64,000 nucleotides of DNA from JBNKFV01 sp050289485 (GCA_050289485.1 JBNKFV010000015.1:310001-374000); one strand, 5' to 3'. Positions 16,590-25,747 are shown, numbered from the stretch's first letter. Notes: a model not told the origin generated them from the sequence alone. A program made the numbers and translations.

Positions 16590-17759
16590 TTATATTACAG
16601 TATGAAAAGACTTACATAGGTTTTCGGGTATTACCCATTGGTTGAGTATGTCGGCAATTTTGCTGCTGGCATTGCCGTCGCCGAGGCAGTAGCGGCTTTC
16701 TTCCAAGTTTGTTCTGGTATTAGGCGCTGTGGCCCATTGAAGCGCCTCGATAATTTTTTGCGAGTCTGCTTCAACATCTTTTATGTTGTTCAGGCGTAGC
16801 CGGCCTTTTTGACGATTACCAATATTTACTGCAGGTAAGGCAAAAAAAGGTGCCTCTATCAGTGCACTTGATGAGTTACCTAGCATAGCATCGGCCAGTT
16901 TCAGAGCGCTGGCGTACCCTTTTGCTCCCAGTGCGTTAACAGCAACCGCTGATGGAGTTTGCTCAGCAAATTGAAGTAGTGCTTCTCGAATCGCTTGGTT
17001 GCCGGGGTCTGAGTTAGGCAAGGTAATGAGGTACGTTGCAGGGAATTGCCGCATGGCTGCAATCATTGCGCTGCAATCAGTAGAGGGTTTATCGTCGCTG
17101 GTTATCTCTGTTGTGCTTGGATGCAGTGTGACTAAGATTAATGGTGTGTCTAATACATGCCCCACTTGTGCTTCAAGTGCTGCACGATTTAACAAGTCAG
17201 GCCTGATCAGATTATCGAGGCCGGGGGCGCCTACACAATAAACGGTATCGGGGCTTTCGCCCAACTGTAGAACCCGTTGTTGATGCAGCGTATGACTCAC
17301 AAAGTGCAGGCTGCTGAGCTTGGTGATTGCATGACGGAATACGTTGTCGATTGCACCCTCGGTTTCTTCTCCACCATGCAGATGCACAATGGGTAGGTTC
17401 AGCAGTACGCACACCGTTGCAATTTGCAACGTCTCATAACGATCACCTAATAAAATGACTACATCCGGTTGTATGGTCTGCAGTTGTCGTGATACTAACT
17501 TACTGATATTGGCACACTCATCGAAAATATTGATATTGCCGTTGGCCAACCAAGGGCACTCGTACAGCTGACCAATGTTTTCGGTGGCAATGTCTTTACT
17601 TAGGTTTCCATAGCGTTCTTCGCAGGCCATCCCGCCAGCAATAACGCTGAGATAGAGCTCCGGTTTTTTCTCGATTGCGAGGCAAACCGGGCGTAAAATA
17701 CTCCAGTCTTGCCTGCCTGTGGTTATTACGCAAATATGCTTCTTATGGTCTGTTGGCAT
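16590..17759 (-). CDS. legG: Hydrolysing NDP-sugar 2-epimerase LegG (NeuC family)
   Basis: 389 residues from the ATG giving MPTDHKKHICVITTGRQDWS; a TTG one codon earlier is in frame. UDP-GlcNAc 2-epimerase fold with ITTGRQDWSILRP at the N-terminus, VILLGDRYETLQIA and LPIVHLHGGEETEGAIDN in the middle, and SSALIEAPFFALPAVNIGNR near the C-terminus. NeuC/LegG hydrolyses NDP-diacetylbacillosamine to the 2,4-diacetamido-mannose form used by LegI. GDP-linked substrate is expected because ptmE is present. In the leftward operon 3 bp before hisF and 7 bp after the acetyltransferase. Confidence 0.93.
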   Translation of the reverse strand: MPTDHKKHICVITTGRQDWSILRPVCLAIEKKPELYLSVIAGGMACEERYGNLSKDIATENIGQLYECPWLANGNINIFDECANISKLVSRQLQTIQPDVVILLGDRYETLQIATVCVLLNLPIVHLHGGEETEGAIDNVFRHAITKLSSLHFVSHTLHQQRVLQLGESPDTVYCVGAPGLDNLIRPDLLNRAALEAQVGHVLDTPLILVTLHPSTTEITSDDKPSTDCSAMIAAMRQFPATYLITLPNSDPGNQAIREALLQFAEQTPSAVAVNALGAKGYASALKLADAMLGNSSSALIEAPFFALPAVNIGNRQKGRLRLNNIKDVEADSQKIIEALQWATAPNTRTNLEESRYCLGDGNASSKIADILNQWVIPENLCKSFHTVI

Positions 17760-17766
17760 CAATCAA

Positions 17767-18423
17767 CTAGCCTTTCTTACGGGTTGCAGGTGTTCCTAGT
17801 ACAGTCAGCCCGTCGTCGATATCACTGACAACGGTTGCACCCATACCGACGGTTACATAATCGCCCAGCGTAATGTGGTCTCGTATCTTAGCGCCTAAAC
17901 CAAGTGTCGCACTGTGGCCTATGTGGGTGCCTCCCCCGATAACAACGCCAGGCGCAACGACAGTTCCAGACCCAATATACACATCGTGCTCCACAATAGC
18001 CCCGCTGTTAATAATGCAGTTGGATCCAACCACGGCATTTGCGTTGATAATACAGCCGGGCATGACAACCGTGTTGGGGTATATCGTCGCCTTTTTGCTA
18101 ATGATGGCCGAGTTTGCGGTAATGGTTGCCCACTGGGCATTCGCGTGGGTATAGGTATCAATAATAGTTGAGCGTGTTGCCAAATCTGAGGTAGTACGGC
18201 CAATACCTAAAATGGTGTGTAGTGCAGGGTATTGGTTTTTGGCAGAAGGGTAATCGCTGTCTGTTCCCAAATATTTAATCTTGTCGAAAGTCTGCTCAAA
18301 GATAGGGTTGGGTTGGCTATCGAAGTAGCCCATCAGTTGCCAACGGTGGGGCTGTGTCTTAATCATGTCAGCAATAACAGCAGCGTGTTCGCCGCTGCCT
18401 ATAATAGCAACGGGGTTAGTCAT
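17767..18423 (-). CDS. NeuD/PglD-type acetyltransferase, probable LegH
   Basis: 218 residues. The N-terminal Rossmann-like part (VAIIGSGEHAAVIADMI) binds the nucleotide sugar, and the C-terminal left-handed beta helix of hexapeptide repeats (AIVEHDVYIGSGTVVAPGVV, then THIGHSATLGLGAKIRDHI) binds acetyl-CoA. The PglD/NeuD family includes both the N-4-acetyltransferase of NDP-bacillosamine (LegH role) and sialic acid O-acetyltransferases. As the island otherwise lacks the N-4-acetylation step, LegH is the likelier role. Overlaps legI by 8 bp. Confidence 0.85.
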   Translation of the reverse strand: MTNPVAIIGSGEHAAVIADMIKTQPHRWQLMGYFDSQPNPIFEQTFDKIKYLGTDSDYPSAKNQYPALHTILGIGRTTSDLATRSTIIDTYTHANAQWATITANSAIISKKATIYPNTVVMPGCIINANAVVGSNCIINSGAIVEHDVYIGSGTVVAPGVVIGGGTHIGHSATLGLGAKIRDHITLGDYVTVGMGATVVSDIDDGLTVLGTPATRKKG

Positions 18424-19465
18424 TGGTCTGCAACGCCTCTCTTCGAAGTGGGCTAAACGCTTCTACATCAACGTTTAATCTACAGCCTGTGATGGTGTCT
18501 ATTTCTGTCGGTGAAATACCGTCACCAGGGCGCAAGCAAATAATGTCGTCTGCTGTCAGTAGATCGCCAGCGCGCATGGCTTTGTTTACAAACAGGCTTT
18601 TACGCGCAACCTGGGTAACGTCGGCTTCGCTGGGTTGTGGTTTTTTAATACCATCGCCCAAGCTGCGCTCAACCTCTCTTGCCTGCGTGACCAATTGAGA
18701 TAACTCCGCAGGATCTAGTGAGGCTTTGTGGTCTGGTCCCGGCAGGGTTTTGTCAAGGGTAAAATGTTTTTCCAGCATGGTCGCGCCCAGTGCAACAGCT
18801 GCAACGGCGATATGAGTACCCAATGTATGATCCGACCAGCCAACGGGTACCTTAAATTCCTCGGCTAAAGTGGTTATGGCGTTGAGGTTACATTCATCAG
18901 GGGCCGCCGGATAGTTGGATACGCAATGAAATAGTCCGAAGTTTGCGTTCAGGCTGTTCAATGTTTCAACGGCCACGGCCACCTCAGCCAGGTCGCACAT
19001 GCCGGTAGATACCAGCAAGGGCTTGTTTTTGCGTGCGAGATGCCGAAGTAGGGGGGTATTGGTAATTTCGCCAGAGGGCACTTTAAATGCGGGGACTTGC
19101 AGCTCATCAAGGAAATTGGCACTGTCTTCGTCAAAGGGTGATGACAAAAATAAAATGCCTTGTTGTTTGGCGTAGGCTTGCAACGACTTCTGTAGATCGG
19201 GGGATAATGCCAGTTTTTGCAGCATGGCCAGTTGCGGCTCATCACTACCGGTATTTTCGCGCTGATAGGCCGCTTTGCGCGCACTGGCCGAGACAAGTTT
19301 TTCTGGGTTGAATGTTTGAAATTTTACCGCGTCGGCACCGGCCGCAGCGGCAATATCAATTAACGCGTAGGCCGTGTCGGCATCGCCGTTATGGTTAACG
19401 CCGGCCTCAGCAATAATGTAGCAGGGTTGACCTTTACCAATGATTCGCTCGCCGATTCTTAGCAT
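18416..19465 (-). CDS. legI: N,N'-diacetyllegionaminate synthase LegI (NeuB family)
   Basis: 349 residues. NeuB barrel (about 1-280) with CYIIAEAGVNHNGD, GADAVKFQTFNPEKLVS, VSTGMCDLAEV, GWSDHTLG and EKHFTLDKTLPGPDHKAS, then a C-terminal SAF (antifreeze-like) domain with RKSLFVNKAMRAGDLLTADD. The enzyme condenses phosphoenolpyruvate with 2,4-diacetamido-trideoxymannose to give a nine-carbon nonulosonic acid. First gene of the leftward operon legI-neuD-legG-hisF-sulfotransferase. Sequence alone does not fully separate Leg from Neu or Pse synthases; the neighbours decide for Leg. Confidence 0.93.
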   Translation of the reverse strand: MLRIGERIIGKGQPCYIIAEAGVNHNGDADTAYALIDIAAAAGADAVKFQTFNPEKLVSASARKAAYQRENTGSDEPQLAMLQKLALSPDLQKSLQAYAKQQGILFLSSPFDEDSANFLDELQVPAFKVPSGEITNTPLLRHLARKNKPLLVSTGMCDLAEVAVAVETLNSLNANFGLFHCVSNYPAAPDECNLNAITTLAEEFKVPVGWSDHTLGTHIAVAAVALGATMLEKHFTLDKTLPGPDHKASLDPAELSQLVTQAREVERSLGDGIKKPQPSEADVTQVARKSLFVNKAMRAGDLLTADDIICLRPGDGISPTEIDTITGCRLNVDVEAFSPLRREALQTND

Positions 19466-19782
19466 AGCTTGTATTGCGTTTCCTGTTGGGTGAATAGGGC
19501 AGATGAGCTTCTTATTCCGCCAAACTGTTGATATTTTGCCATATTAAGCCTTTGAGGCAGGTTTTGTACCATGCTTGAAGCAGTTATAGCTGAAAAACTG
19601 ATTCAATACCAAAGGCTAAGCGTAAGAGACCCAGCTCACAACAGCTGATCAGGCGCGAATTTTGCTGTTGCCATTGATGAAAGCGGGGTAGTGTTAACAT
19701 TTTGACAGTACAGGTTTGCCTTGATTAGGCGGTTAGCCTAAATTTTGTGCAAGTGCAACATTAATGATAAGCGGGATATACC
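19466..19782 (+). promoter_or_regulatory. Divergent intergenic region between legI and legB
   Basis: 317 bp without a gene, between the leftward legI operon and the rightward legB operon, so it must hold two outward promoters. On the plus strand a perfect TTGACA lies at 19702-19707, but no good -10 box follows at 16-18 bp. An inverted repeat TTAGGC-N5-GCCTAA at 19725-19741 may be an operator. No sigma-28 or sigma-54 match was found, so the sugar genes may not be under flagellar sigma control. Confidence 0.4.
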
Positions 19783-20763
19783 TTGAAAAAAGTACTCGTA
19801 ACCGGCGCTGATGGCTTTATCGGCTCGCACCTTGTTGAACTACTGGTGTCAGAAGGCTACCAGGTGCGGGCGTTGAGCTATTACAACTCGTTTAACGACT
19901 GGGGCTGGCTTGATTCGATACCCTGTCGCGACTCCGTAGAAATCGTATCTGGCGATGTGCGTGATCCGGCCTTTTGCCGCCATATCGTTAAAGGTAGCGA
20001 CTGGGTCTTTCATTTGGCAGCATTGATTGCCATTCCTTATTCCTATGTGGCGCCAGACAGCTATGTGGATACCAATATTCGCGGCACGTTAAATATTTGT
20101 CAGGCGGCGAGAGATGAGGGTGTTGAGCGTGTGTTGCACACCTCAACCAGTGAGGTATACGGCACAGCCCAGTATGTTCCCATTGATGAAAAGCACCCAT
20201 TACAGCCGCAATCGCCTTACAGCGCCTCCAAAATCAGCGCTGATGCCATGGCTATGAGCTTCTTTAACGCCTTTGATTTGCCGTTGACCATCGTACGGCC
20301 ATTTAATACTTATGGCCCCAGGCAGTCTGCAAGGGCGGTGATTCCCACCATTATTACCCAGATTGCCAACGGTGCCCGCGAGATACAATTAGGCGATGTA
20401 AGCCCCACCCGCGATTTCAACTACGTGCTGGATACTTGTCAGGGCTTTCTGCAATTAGCGCGTTGTGAAGCAGCGATTGGCGAAACTGTGAATGTAGGTT
20501 CTAACCGTGAAATTACCGTGGGTGATACGCTTAATTTGATCAAGCAGTTAATGGGTAGTGACGTCACTTTTGTGACCGACGAGCAGCGTTTGCGGCCAGA
20601 AAAATCTGAAGTGTTTCGATTGTGGTGTGACAACAGCAAAATCCAATCATTGACGGGCTTTGCGCCTACATTCACCCTTGAACAGGGCTTGCAGGCGACT
20701 GTTAACTGGTTTGCTCAGCCGGATAATCTCAAGCGCTATAAGGCATCTATTTACAATGTATAA
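19783..20763 (+). CDS. legB: NDP-N-acetylglucosamine 4,6-dehydratase LegB
   Basis: 326 residues from a TTG start (GCGGGAT upstream) giving MKKVLVTGADGFIGSHLVEL. Extended SDR with the GxxGxxG nucleotide site, catalytic Tyr-Lys in SPYSASKISADAMA and TSTSEVYGTAQ. It removes water from NDP-GlcNAc to give the 4-keto-6-deoxy sugar, the first dedicated step to legionaminic acid. Close in type to Campylobacter Cj1319. First gene of a tight operon legB-legC-ptmE-ptmF-legF-ptmA; legC starts 15 bp downstream. Confidence 0.93.
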   Translation: MKKVLVTGADGFIGSHLVELLVSEGYQVRALSYYNSFNDWGWLDSIPCRDSVEIVSGDVRDPAFCRHIVKGSDWVFHLAALIAIPYSYVAPDSYVDTNIRGTLNICQAARDEGVERVLHTSTSEVYGTAQYVPIDEKHPLQPQSPYSASKISADAMAMSFFNAFDLPLTIVRPFNTYGPRQSARAVIPTIITQIANGAREIQLGDVSPTRDFNYVLDTCQGFLQLARCEAAIGETVNVGSNREITVGDTLNLIKQLMGSDVTFVTDEQRLRPEKSEVFRLWCDNSKIQSLTGFAPTFTLEQGLQATVNWFAQPDNLKRYKASIYNV

Positions 20764-20778
20764 AACACGGCAAGTTTT

Positions 20779-21957
20779 ATGACAGCGGCATTGATAAATT
20801 CGGCCGATCAGCAGGCGGTCATCGACTGTATCCGAGCCTATTTTGGCGCAGGTTTTATTGCTCTGCATGAGCCACAATTTGATGACTGCGACATACAGGC
20901 CGTGGTCGACGTGGTGAAAAGTACATTTGTGTCGTCAGTGGGTAAAGAAATCGGGCTGTTTGAGCAAGCTCTGGCAGAATTTACCGGGGTAGATCATGTG
21001 GTGGCCGTTGTGAATGGCACCGCTGCCTTGCATGCTGCGATGCTGGTGTGTGGTGTGCGCCCGGGTGACGAAGTAATCACTCAGTCACTCACCTTCGTGG
21101 CTACCTGCAATGCCATCCGGTATTGTCAGGCCGAGCCAGTATTTATCGATGTTGACGATACCACATTGGGCTTGTCGCCAGCAGTGATGCGTCAGTGGCT
21201 TGAACAGCATGCAAAAATAGAAAATAACGAATGCATTAACCGCTCTACGGGAAGACCGATTCGCGCCTGTGTGCCGATGCATACCTTTGGGCATCCTGTT
21301 CACTTGGCCGAACTGGTAGCGTTGTGCAATGAGTTTTGCATTGAATTAATCGAAGATGCGGCAGAAGGCTTGGGTAGTTTTTATGGTGAAAAGCATGTCG
21401 GTAGTCTCGGGCGCTGTGGCACCTTGAGTTTTAATGGTAATAAGATTATTACCACCGGTGGTGGTGGGGCGGTGATGACTAACGATGCAGAGCTTGCGGC
21501 AAAACTGCGGCATATCACCACCACGGCCAAAGTGGCCGACAAATGGGCAAGTTATCACGACCAAGCTGGTTACAACTACCGCATGCCCAATCTCAACGCG
21601 GGGTTGGGGCTTGGGCAAATAAAAAAACTTTCAGCGTTTATTACTTATAAACGAGAGCTGGCTGATTATTATCGTGATTTTTTCAGTAATCATGCATGGC
21701 AATTCCTGAGCGAACCGCTAAACAGCAAAGCTAATTATTGGCTGAATGCCGTATTACTACCAGATATAGCCGTGAGAGATGCATTTGTCCAGCACTGTGC
21801 TGAACAACAAATACAAGTACGGCCTGCTTGGGAGCCTATGCATCGATTACCCATGTTTGATCGTTGTCAGCGTTCTTCTCTTGCCGTAACAGAGGCAATG
21901 GTCGAGCGGTTAATCAATTTACCCAGTAGTCCAAAGGCGCAATGTGCGACCAGTTGA
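20779..21957 (+). CDS. legC: NDP-4-keto sugar aminotransferase LegC
   Basis: 392 residues, DegT/DnrJ/EryC1 family. The PLP lysine lies in SFNGNKIITTGGGGAVM (about residue 220), with NGTAALHAAML for phosphate binding and LIEDAAEGLGSFY carrying the PLP-stacking Asp. It transfers an amino group to C4 of the 4-keto sugar to give the bacillosamine-type intermediate. About 55 residues precede the conserved core, a feature of the LegC branch (Cj1320-like) that distinguishes it from PseC or PglE. Confidence 0.92.
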   Translation: MTAALINSADQQAVIDCIRAYFGAGFIALHEPQFDDCDIQAVVDVVKSTFVSSVGKEIGLFEQALAEFTGVDHVVAVVNGTAALHAAMLVCGVRPGDEVITQSLTFVATCNAIRYCQAEPVFIDVDDTTLGLSPAVMRQWLEQHAKIENNECINRSTGRPIRACVPMHTFGHPVHLAELVALCNEFCIELIEDAAEGLGSFYGEKHVGSLGRCGTLSFNGNKIITTGGGGAVMTNDAELAAKLRHITTTAKVADKWASYHDQAGYNYRMPNLNAGLGLGQIKKLSAFITYKRELADYYRDFFSNHAWQFLSEPLNSKANYWLNAVLLPDIAVRDAFVQHCAEQQIQVRPAWEPMHRLPMFDRCQRSSLAVTEAMVERLINLPSSPKAQCATS

Positions 21958-21980
21958 TAAGAGCATAAAAGAGATAACAA

Positions 21981-23027
21981 ATGAGTAATTGGCGTAAAGC
22001 AACCATTTTGGTAAATGGCACCGTTAAAAACGCAATCGAAGTGCTAAACAATTCCGGTATTCGTGCGGCTTTGGTTGTCGACGATGATATGCATTTAAAG
22101 GGTATTGTTACCGATGGTGATATTCGGCGCGGTATTTTGCAGCATGTCGACCTGGACAGTGCAGTTGAAAATATTATGAATCGCAATCCAGTTACTTGCT
22201 TGCGTACAGACAGTAAGCAGAAAGTCATTCAAAAAATGGCAAGCAAAGGTTTGCTCCATATGCCGATTGTGGCTGATGGCGTGCTGGTAGACTTTGTTAC
22301 ACTACAAGGTTTCACCGAAGAAAAACGGCATGACAACCCAGTGTTTTTAATGGCTGGAGGTTTTGGTACCCGCTTACGTCCACTGACTAACGAAATGCCA
22401 AAACCATTACTACGCTTGGGTAATAAACCTATATTGGAAACTATTCTCGAAAGCTTTATTGGTGCTGGATTTCACCGGTTTTTTATTTCAACTCATTATA
22501 TGTCGGAGAAAATTCGCCAGCATTTTGGTGATGGTTCTCGTTGGAATGTAACCATTGAGTACGTACACGAGGCTTCGCCATTGGGTACCGGTGGTGCCTT
22601 GGGGCTTTTGCCTAAAGATTTGCCGAGTATTCCTGTTATCGTTATGAATGGCGATGTGCTGACCAAGGTCGATTTCGAAGAGTTACTCGAGTTTCACTAT
22701 AACTCGCGGGGTATCGCCACATTATGCGTAACTGAGTATCAAAACCAAATACCCTACGGTGTCATCGAAACCGATGGCAATCAAATTACTGCCATCAATG
22801 AAAAGCCCGTCACGCGACATTTTATTAATGCCGGCATCTATGTGTTGGAGCCTGAACTTGTTACTTCAGTCAATGAGAATAAGCGTCTCGATATGCCGGA
22901 CCTCTTAAAACGGCAGTTGGATAAGGGCAGTAAGGTCGCCATGTTTCCGTTACATGAGTACTGGTTGGATATAGGGCAAATGCCAGATTTTGAACAGGCG
23001 CAACAAGATTTTGTGTCTGGTTACTGA
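21981..23027 (+). CDS. ptmE: CBS-domain nucleotidyltransferase PtmE (GDP-sugar forming)
   Basis: 348 residues. Two CBS motifs at the N-terminus (about 1-115; GTVKNAIEVLNNSGIRAALV, LKGIVTDGDIRRGIL) are fused to a nucleotidyltransferase domain (about 120-345; LMAGGFGTRLRPLTNEMPKP, MNGDVLTKVDF). This architecture is that of Campylobacter PtmE (Cj1329), which makes the GDP-linked glucosamine precursor of the legionaminate pathway instead of the usual UDP-linked one. Its presence points to a GDP-sugar route here. An alternative reading is a mannose-1-phosphate guanylyltransferase, but the position between legC and ptmF argues against it. Confidence 0.9.
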   Translation: MSNWRKATILVNGTVKNAIEVLNNSGIRAALVVDDDMHLKGIVTDGDIRRGILQHVDLDSAVENIMNRNPVTCLRTDSKQKVIQKMASKGLLHMPIVADGVLVDFVTLQGFTEEKRHDNPVFLMAGGFGTRLRPLTNEMPKPLLRLGNKPILETILESFIGAGFHRFFISTHYMSEKIRQHFGDGSRWNVTIEYVHEASPLGTGGALGLLPKDLPSIPVIVMNGDVLTKVDFEELLEFHYNSRGIATLCVTEYQNQIPYGVIETDGNQITAINEKPVTRHFINAGIYVLEPELVTSVNENKRLDMPDLLKRQLDKGSKVAMFPLHEYWLDIGQMPDFEQAQQDFVSGY

Positions 23028-23050
23028 GCAGCTGAATGGGGTTATACGCT

Positions 23051-24112
23051 ATGCCTGAACAACGCGTATTTGCGGTTATGGGTATCGGAAGTATAGGCTT
23101 GCGGCATGCCAGCAACCTGCGGCACCTTCGCCCTGACGCAAAGATTATTGCGATAAGTGAATCATTAGAGGGCCGGGGCGGGTTATCTGCTTTTCCTGTT
23201 TTTGATGTGTTTTATCAAACCTTAAAAGACGCATTGGCCTGCGAAACCTTGAATGGCTTAATTGTATGCACGGCGGCTAACAGTCATTTAGCAATACTGA
23301 AAGAAGTTATCAAGCAGGGTATTCCCGTCTTGATGGAAAAACCGTTATCGACTACAGCAGTCAATAATGTGGTTGCCCAGGAGCTTATGCAGGCCAGTAT
23401 CCCGATTCATGTCGGGTACAACTTGCGTTATACCCACGGTTTCGCCCGCGTGCAGCAAATAGTAGCCAGTGGAGTGCTAGGGCCGGTAACCTGGGTGCAT
23501 GCAGAAGTTGGACAATATTTACCTGATTGGCGACCAGCATCCGACTATCGTAAAACCGTCACAGCGCAGCGTAGATTGGGTGGCGGTGTATTGCTGGAGC
23601 TGAGTCACGAACTGGATTACCTCACTGCACTGTTTGGTTTTCCACAAGACGTTTACGCACGTATCGAGCAAACCGGGCTGTTAGAAATGGACGCAGAAGA
23701 TCAGGCCGATATTCTGCTGGGTTATGCAGGTAAAAACCCTATGACAGTGAGCGTGCATCTCGATTGCTTGCAGCGTAAAGTCAGTCGCAGTTTAAAACTG
23801 GTCGGTGCTAGAGGAACGCTTGAGTGGGATTTAATTGGAAAGACCCTGGCGCTGCACTGTGAAAATTCAAAGGGCAAACAGACCAGTCAAACCTGGCAGT
23901 TGCTCGAAGATACCGGTAACTGGATGTACCTTGCTGAAATGGAAGAGTTTTTGGTGGCTTGCCGTTATTGGCTGGCGCAAAAGGTATTTACCAGTACCAT
24001 TGCAGCGACGGTACCTCACAGCATTCAATTGATGTCTCTCATTGACAGTATCCATACGGCTCATGGCAGTAAGCAGCGTATCGTATTTGATGGGGGGGCA
24101 AGTTTGTCATGA
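23051..24112 (+). CDS. ptmF: Gfo/Idh/MocA-type oxidoreductase PtmF
   Basis: 353 residues from MPEQRVFAVMGIGSIGLRHA; an ATG 15 bp upstream (23036) is an equally possible start. N-terminal NAD-binding Rossmann fold (VMGIGSIGLRHASNL), then VLMEKPLS, the conserved EKP of the family, and a C-terminal alpha/beta domain. Gene order ptmE-ptmF-ptmB(legF)-ptmA matches Campylobacter Cj1329-Cj1332, from which the name is taken. Its exact reaction in glucosamine precursor supply is not defined by sequence. A G7 run lies eight codons before the stop; the stop overlaps the legF start (ATGA). Confidence 0.83.
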   Translation: MPEQRVFAVMGIGSIGLRHASNLRHLRPDAKIIAISESLEGRGGLSAFPVFDVFYQTLKDALACETLNGLIVCTAANSHLAILKEVIKQGIPVLMEKPLSTTAVNNVVAQELMQASIPIHVGYNLRYTHGFARVQQIVASGVLGPVTWVHAEVGQYLPDWRPASDYRKTVTAQRRLGGGVLLELSHELDYLTALFGFPQDVYARIEQTGLLEMDAEDQADILLGYAGKNPMTVSVHLDCLQRKVSRSLKLVGARGTLEWDLIGKTLALHCENSKGKQTSQTWQLLEDTGNWMYLAEMEEFLVACRYWLAQKVFTSTIAATVPHSIQLMSLIDSIHTAHGSKQRIVFDGGASLS

Positions 24113-24828
24113 GCCAAACCATAGCCTTTATTTTTGCCCGAGGTGGTTCAAAAGGCTTGCCGGGTAAAAATATCAAGCTGTTGGCTGGTAAGCCACTGAT
24201 CGGTTATTCCATCGAGGTAGCGTTGGCTAGCCCATCTATCGACAGAGTGATTGTTTCAACCGATGACGAAGCCATTGCCGAGGTTGCCAGACGTTTCGGT
24301 GCGGAGGTTCCGTTTATTCGGCCGGCCGAATTAGCCGGTGATCGTTCACCAGAATGGCTGGCATGGCAGCATGCAGTTAGGTTTGTGATACAGCAGAATA
24401 AGACAGCAGCCGACAGATTTACCCGGTTTGTGAGCCTGCCTGCAACAGCACCTTTGCGGTCTATATCAGACATAGAGCGTGCCATTGGGGCATTAGCTGC
24501 CGATACCGATATGGTAATCACGGTAAAACCCGCAGAACGTAACCCCTATTTTAATATGGTGGTAACGGATAAGGATGGCTACGCAAAGCGTGTGATTGAG
24601 CCAGGTAGTGCTATAGCGCATCGACAAACCGCACCGGAAGTATTTGATATGGCAACGGTTGCATACGTTTCGCGCCCTGATTTTATTTTATCAGCGAGTG
24701 GTGTGTTTGATGGGAAGGTAAAATCAGTACTGGTACCCAAAGTGCGTGCAGTCGACATCGACGACAAATATGACTTTGCCATTGCTGAAGCGTTACTGCC
24801 TTTTGCAATGGAAAATCAACCTTTGTAG
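24109..24828 (+). CDS. legF: CMP-legionaminic acid synthetase LegF (NeuA family)
   Basis: 239 residues. The N-terminus FIFARGGSKGLPGKNIKLL is the CTP-binding motif of CMP-nonulosonate synthetases, and VSLPATAPLRSISDIERAI follows the family pattern. It activates legionaminic acid with CMP, giving the donor used by Maf. Equivalent to Campylobacter PtmB (Cj1331). Overlaps ptmF by 4 bp and precedes ptmA by 10 bp. Confidence 0.92.
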   Translation: MSQTIAFIFARGGSKGLPGKNIKLLAGKPLIGYSIEVALASPSIDRVIVSTDDEAIAEVARRFGAEVPFIRPAELAGDRSPEWLAWQHAVRFVIQQNKTAADRFTRFVSLPATAPLRSISDIERAIGALAADTDMVITVKPAERNPYFNMVVTDKDGYAKRVIEPGSAIAHRQTAPEVFDMATVAYVSRPDFILSASGVFDGKVKSVLVPKVRAVDIDDKYDFAIAEALLPFAMENQPL

Positions 24829-24838
24829 CGGAAACATT

Positions 24839-25645
24839 ATGAAGTCAGAAAGCATTAAACAGGCATTGAGTCAGTCCGGCTTACTGGATGGAAAAACTAT
24901 CCTGTTGACAGGGGCTGCCGGTATTATCGGACACATTTTTGCCGAGGCGATTGTGGTGGCCGGTGGCAATGTGGTGCTCGCCGATGTTGATGAAAAAGGT
25001 TGCCAAACAATAGCTGCGACATTGGATGGGATTGTTGCTGGCCGTAATATTATATGTGCCATGGATATGACCAAACCGGCCGATGTAGATAATGCCTTGG
25101 CTGCTGCCAGGACAGCCTTTGGTGGCCTGGATGGGCTGGTAAACAATGCCTATAATCGTGGCGATAAAGTACTTTACGATTTTTACGACTTTGACTACGA
25201 GCAGTTTTCCAGCAATGTGGGCAAAAATCTGGGTGGTGCGTTTCTTGTGGCCCAGACAATCGGGCGCTATTTTCAAGAGCAGGGTAAAGGCAGTATCGTT
25301 AACATTGCGTCTATTTATGGCAATGTCGCTCCGCGTTTTGATATTTACGATGGTACCAGCATGACCACTCCGGTTGACTATGCTGTGATTAAAGCCGGGG
25401 TTCTGCATTTAACCCGTTATATGGCCAATTACTTTAAAAAGAATATACGGGTTAACAGTATTAGTCCCGGTGGTATTCTGACCTCGCAGCCAGATAGTTT
25501 CTTACAAAACTATCGTAAGCATTGTATCAACAAAGGCATGCTAGACGCCGATGATCTTTGCGGTGCATTGGTTTATTTGTTGTCTGATTTATCAGCCATG
25601 GTAAATGGGCAGAATATTGCGGTTGATGATGGGTTTACGTTGTAA
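24839..25645 (+). CDS. ptmA: Short-chain dehydrogenase PtmA
   Basis: 268 residues from the ATG giving MKSESIKQALSQSGLLDGKT; an earlier in-frame start would run into legF. Classical SDR: ILLTGAAGIIGHIFAEA (cofactor site), IVNIASIYGN, and the YxxxK catalytic pair in DYAVIKAGVLH. Corresponds in order and type to Campylobacter PtmA (Cj1332), needed for legionaminic acid decoration of flagellin and thought to act in the glucosamine precursor branch. Last gene of the operon; faces the convergent maf gene. Confidence 0.86.
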   Translation: MKSESIKQALSQSGLLDGKTILLTGAAGIIGHIFAEAIVVAGGNVVLADVDEKGCQTIAATLDGIVAGRNIICAMDMTKPADVDNALAAARTAFGGLDGLVNNAYNRGDKVLYDFYDFDYEQFSSNVGKNLGGAFLVAQTIGRYFQEQGKGSIVNIASIYGNVAPRFDIYDGTSMTTPVDYAVIKAGVLHLTRYMANYFKKNIRVNSISPGGILTSQPDSFLQNYRKHCINKGMLDADDLCGALVYLLSDLSAMVNGQNIAVDDGFTL

Positions 25646-25683
25646 GTATTATTCTGACATAAATCGTGGTCGGGTTGATATTG

Positions 25684-25740
25684 TTAACCCGACAGTAAGC
25701 TGTGCAGGGTTAATAACAGCGGTCGCGTGCAGCGACCGGC
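25684..25740 (+). repeat. TTAACCC-N16-GGGTTAATAA plus GC hairpin, copy 1; bidirectional terminator
   Basis: In the 102 bp between the convergent ptmA and maf genes. TTAACCC (25684-25690), a 16-base spacer, GGGTTAATAA (25707-25716), then CA and a 7-bp GC stem CGGTCGC / GCGACCG (25720-25738), followed after GGCTAAG by TTTTT. It probably ends transcription from both sides. The same plan with the same 16-base spacer occurs, inverted, at 45824-45876. Confidence 0.6.
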
Positions 25741-25747
25741 TAAGTTT

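Noticed and set aside
19725..19741. TTAGGC-N5-GCCTAA as an integron attC core
   Set aside because: The boxes face the wrong way for attC, the spacing is too short and no integrase or cassette structure is present.
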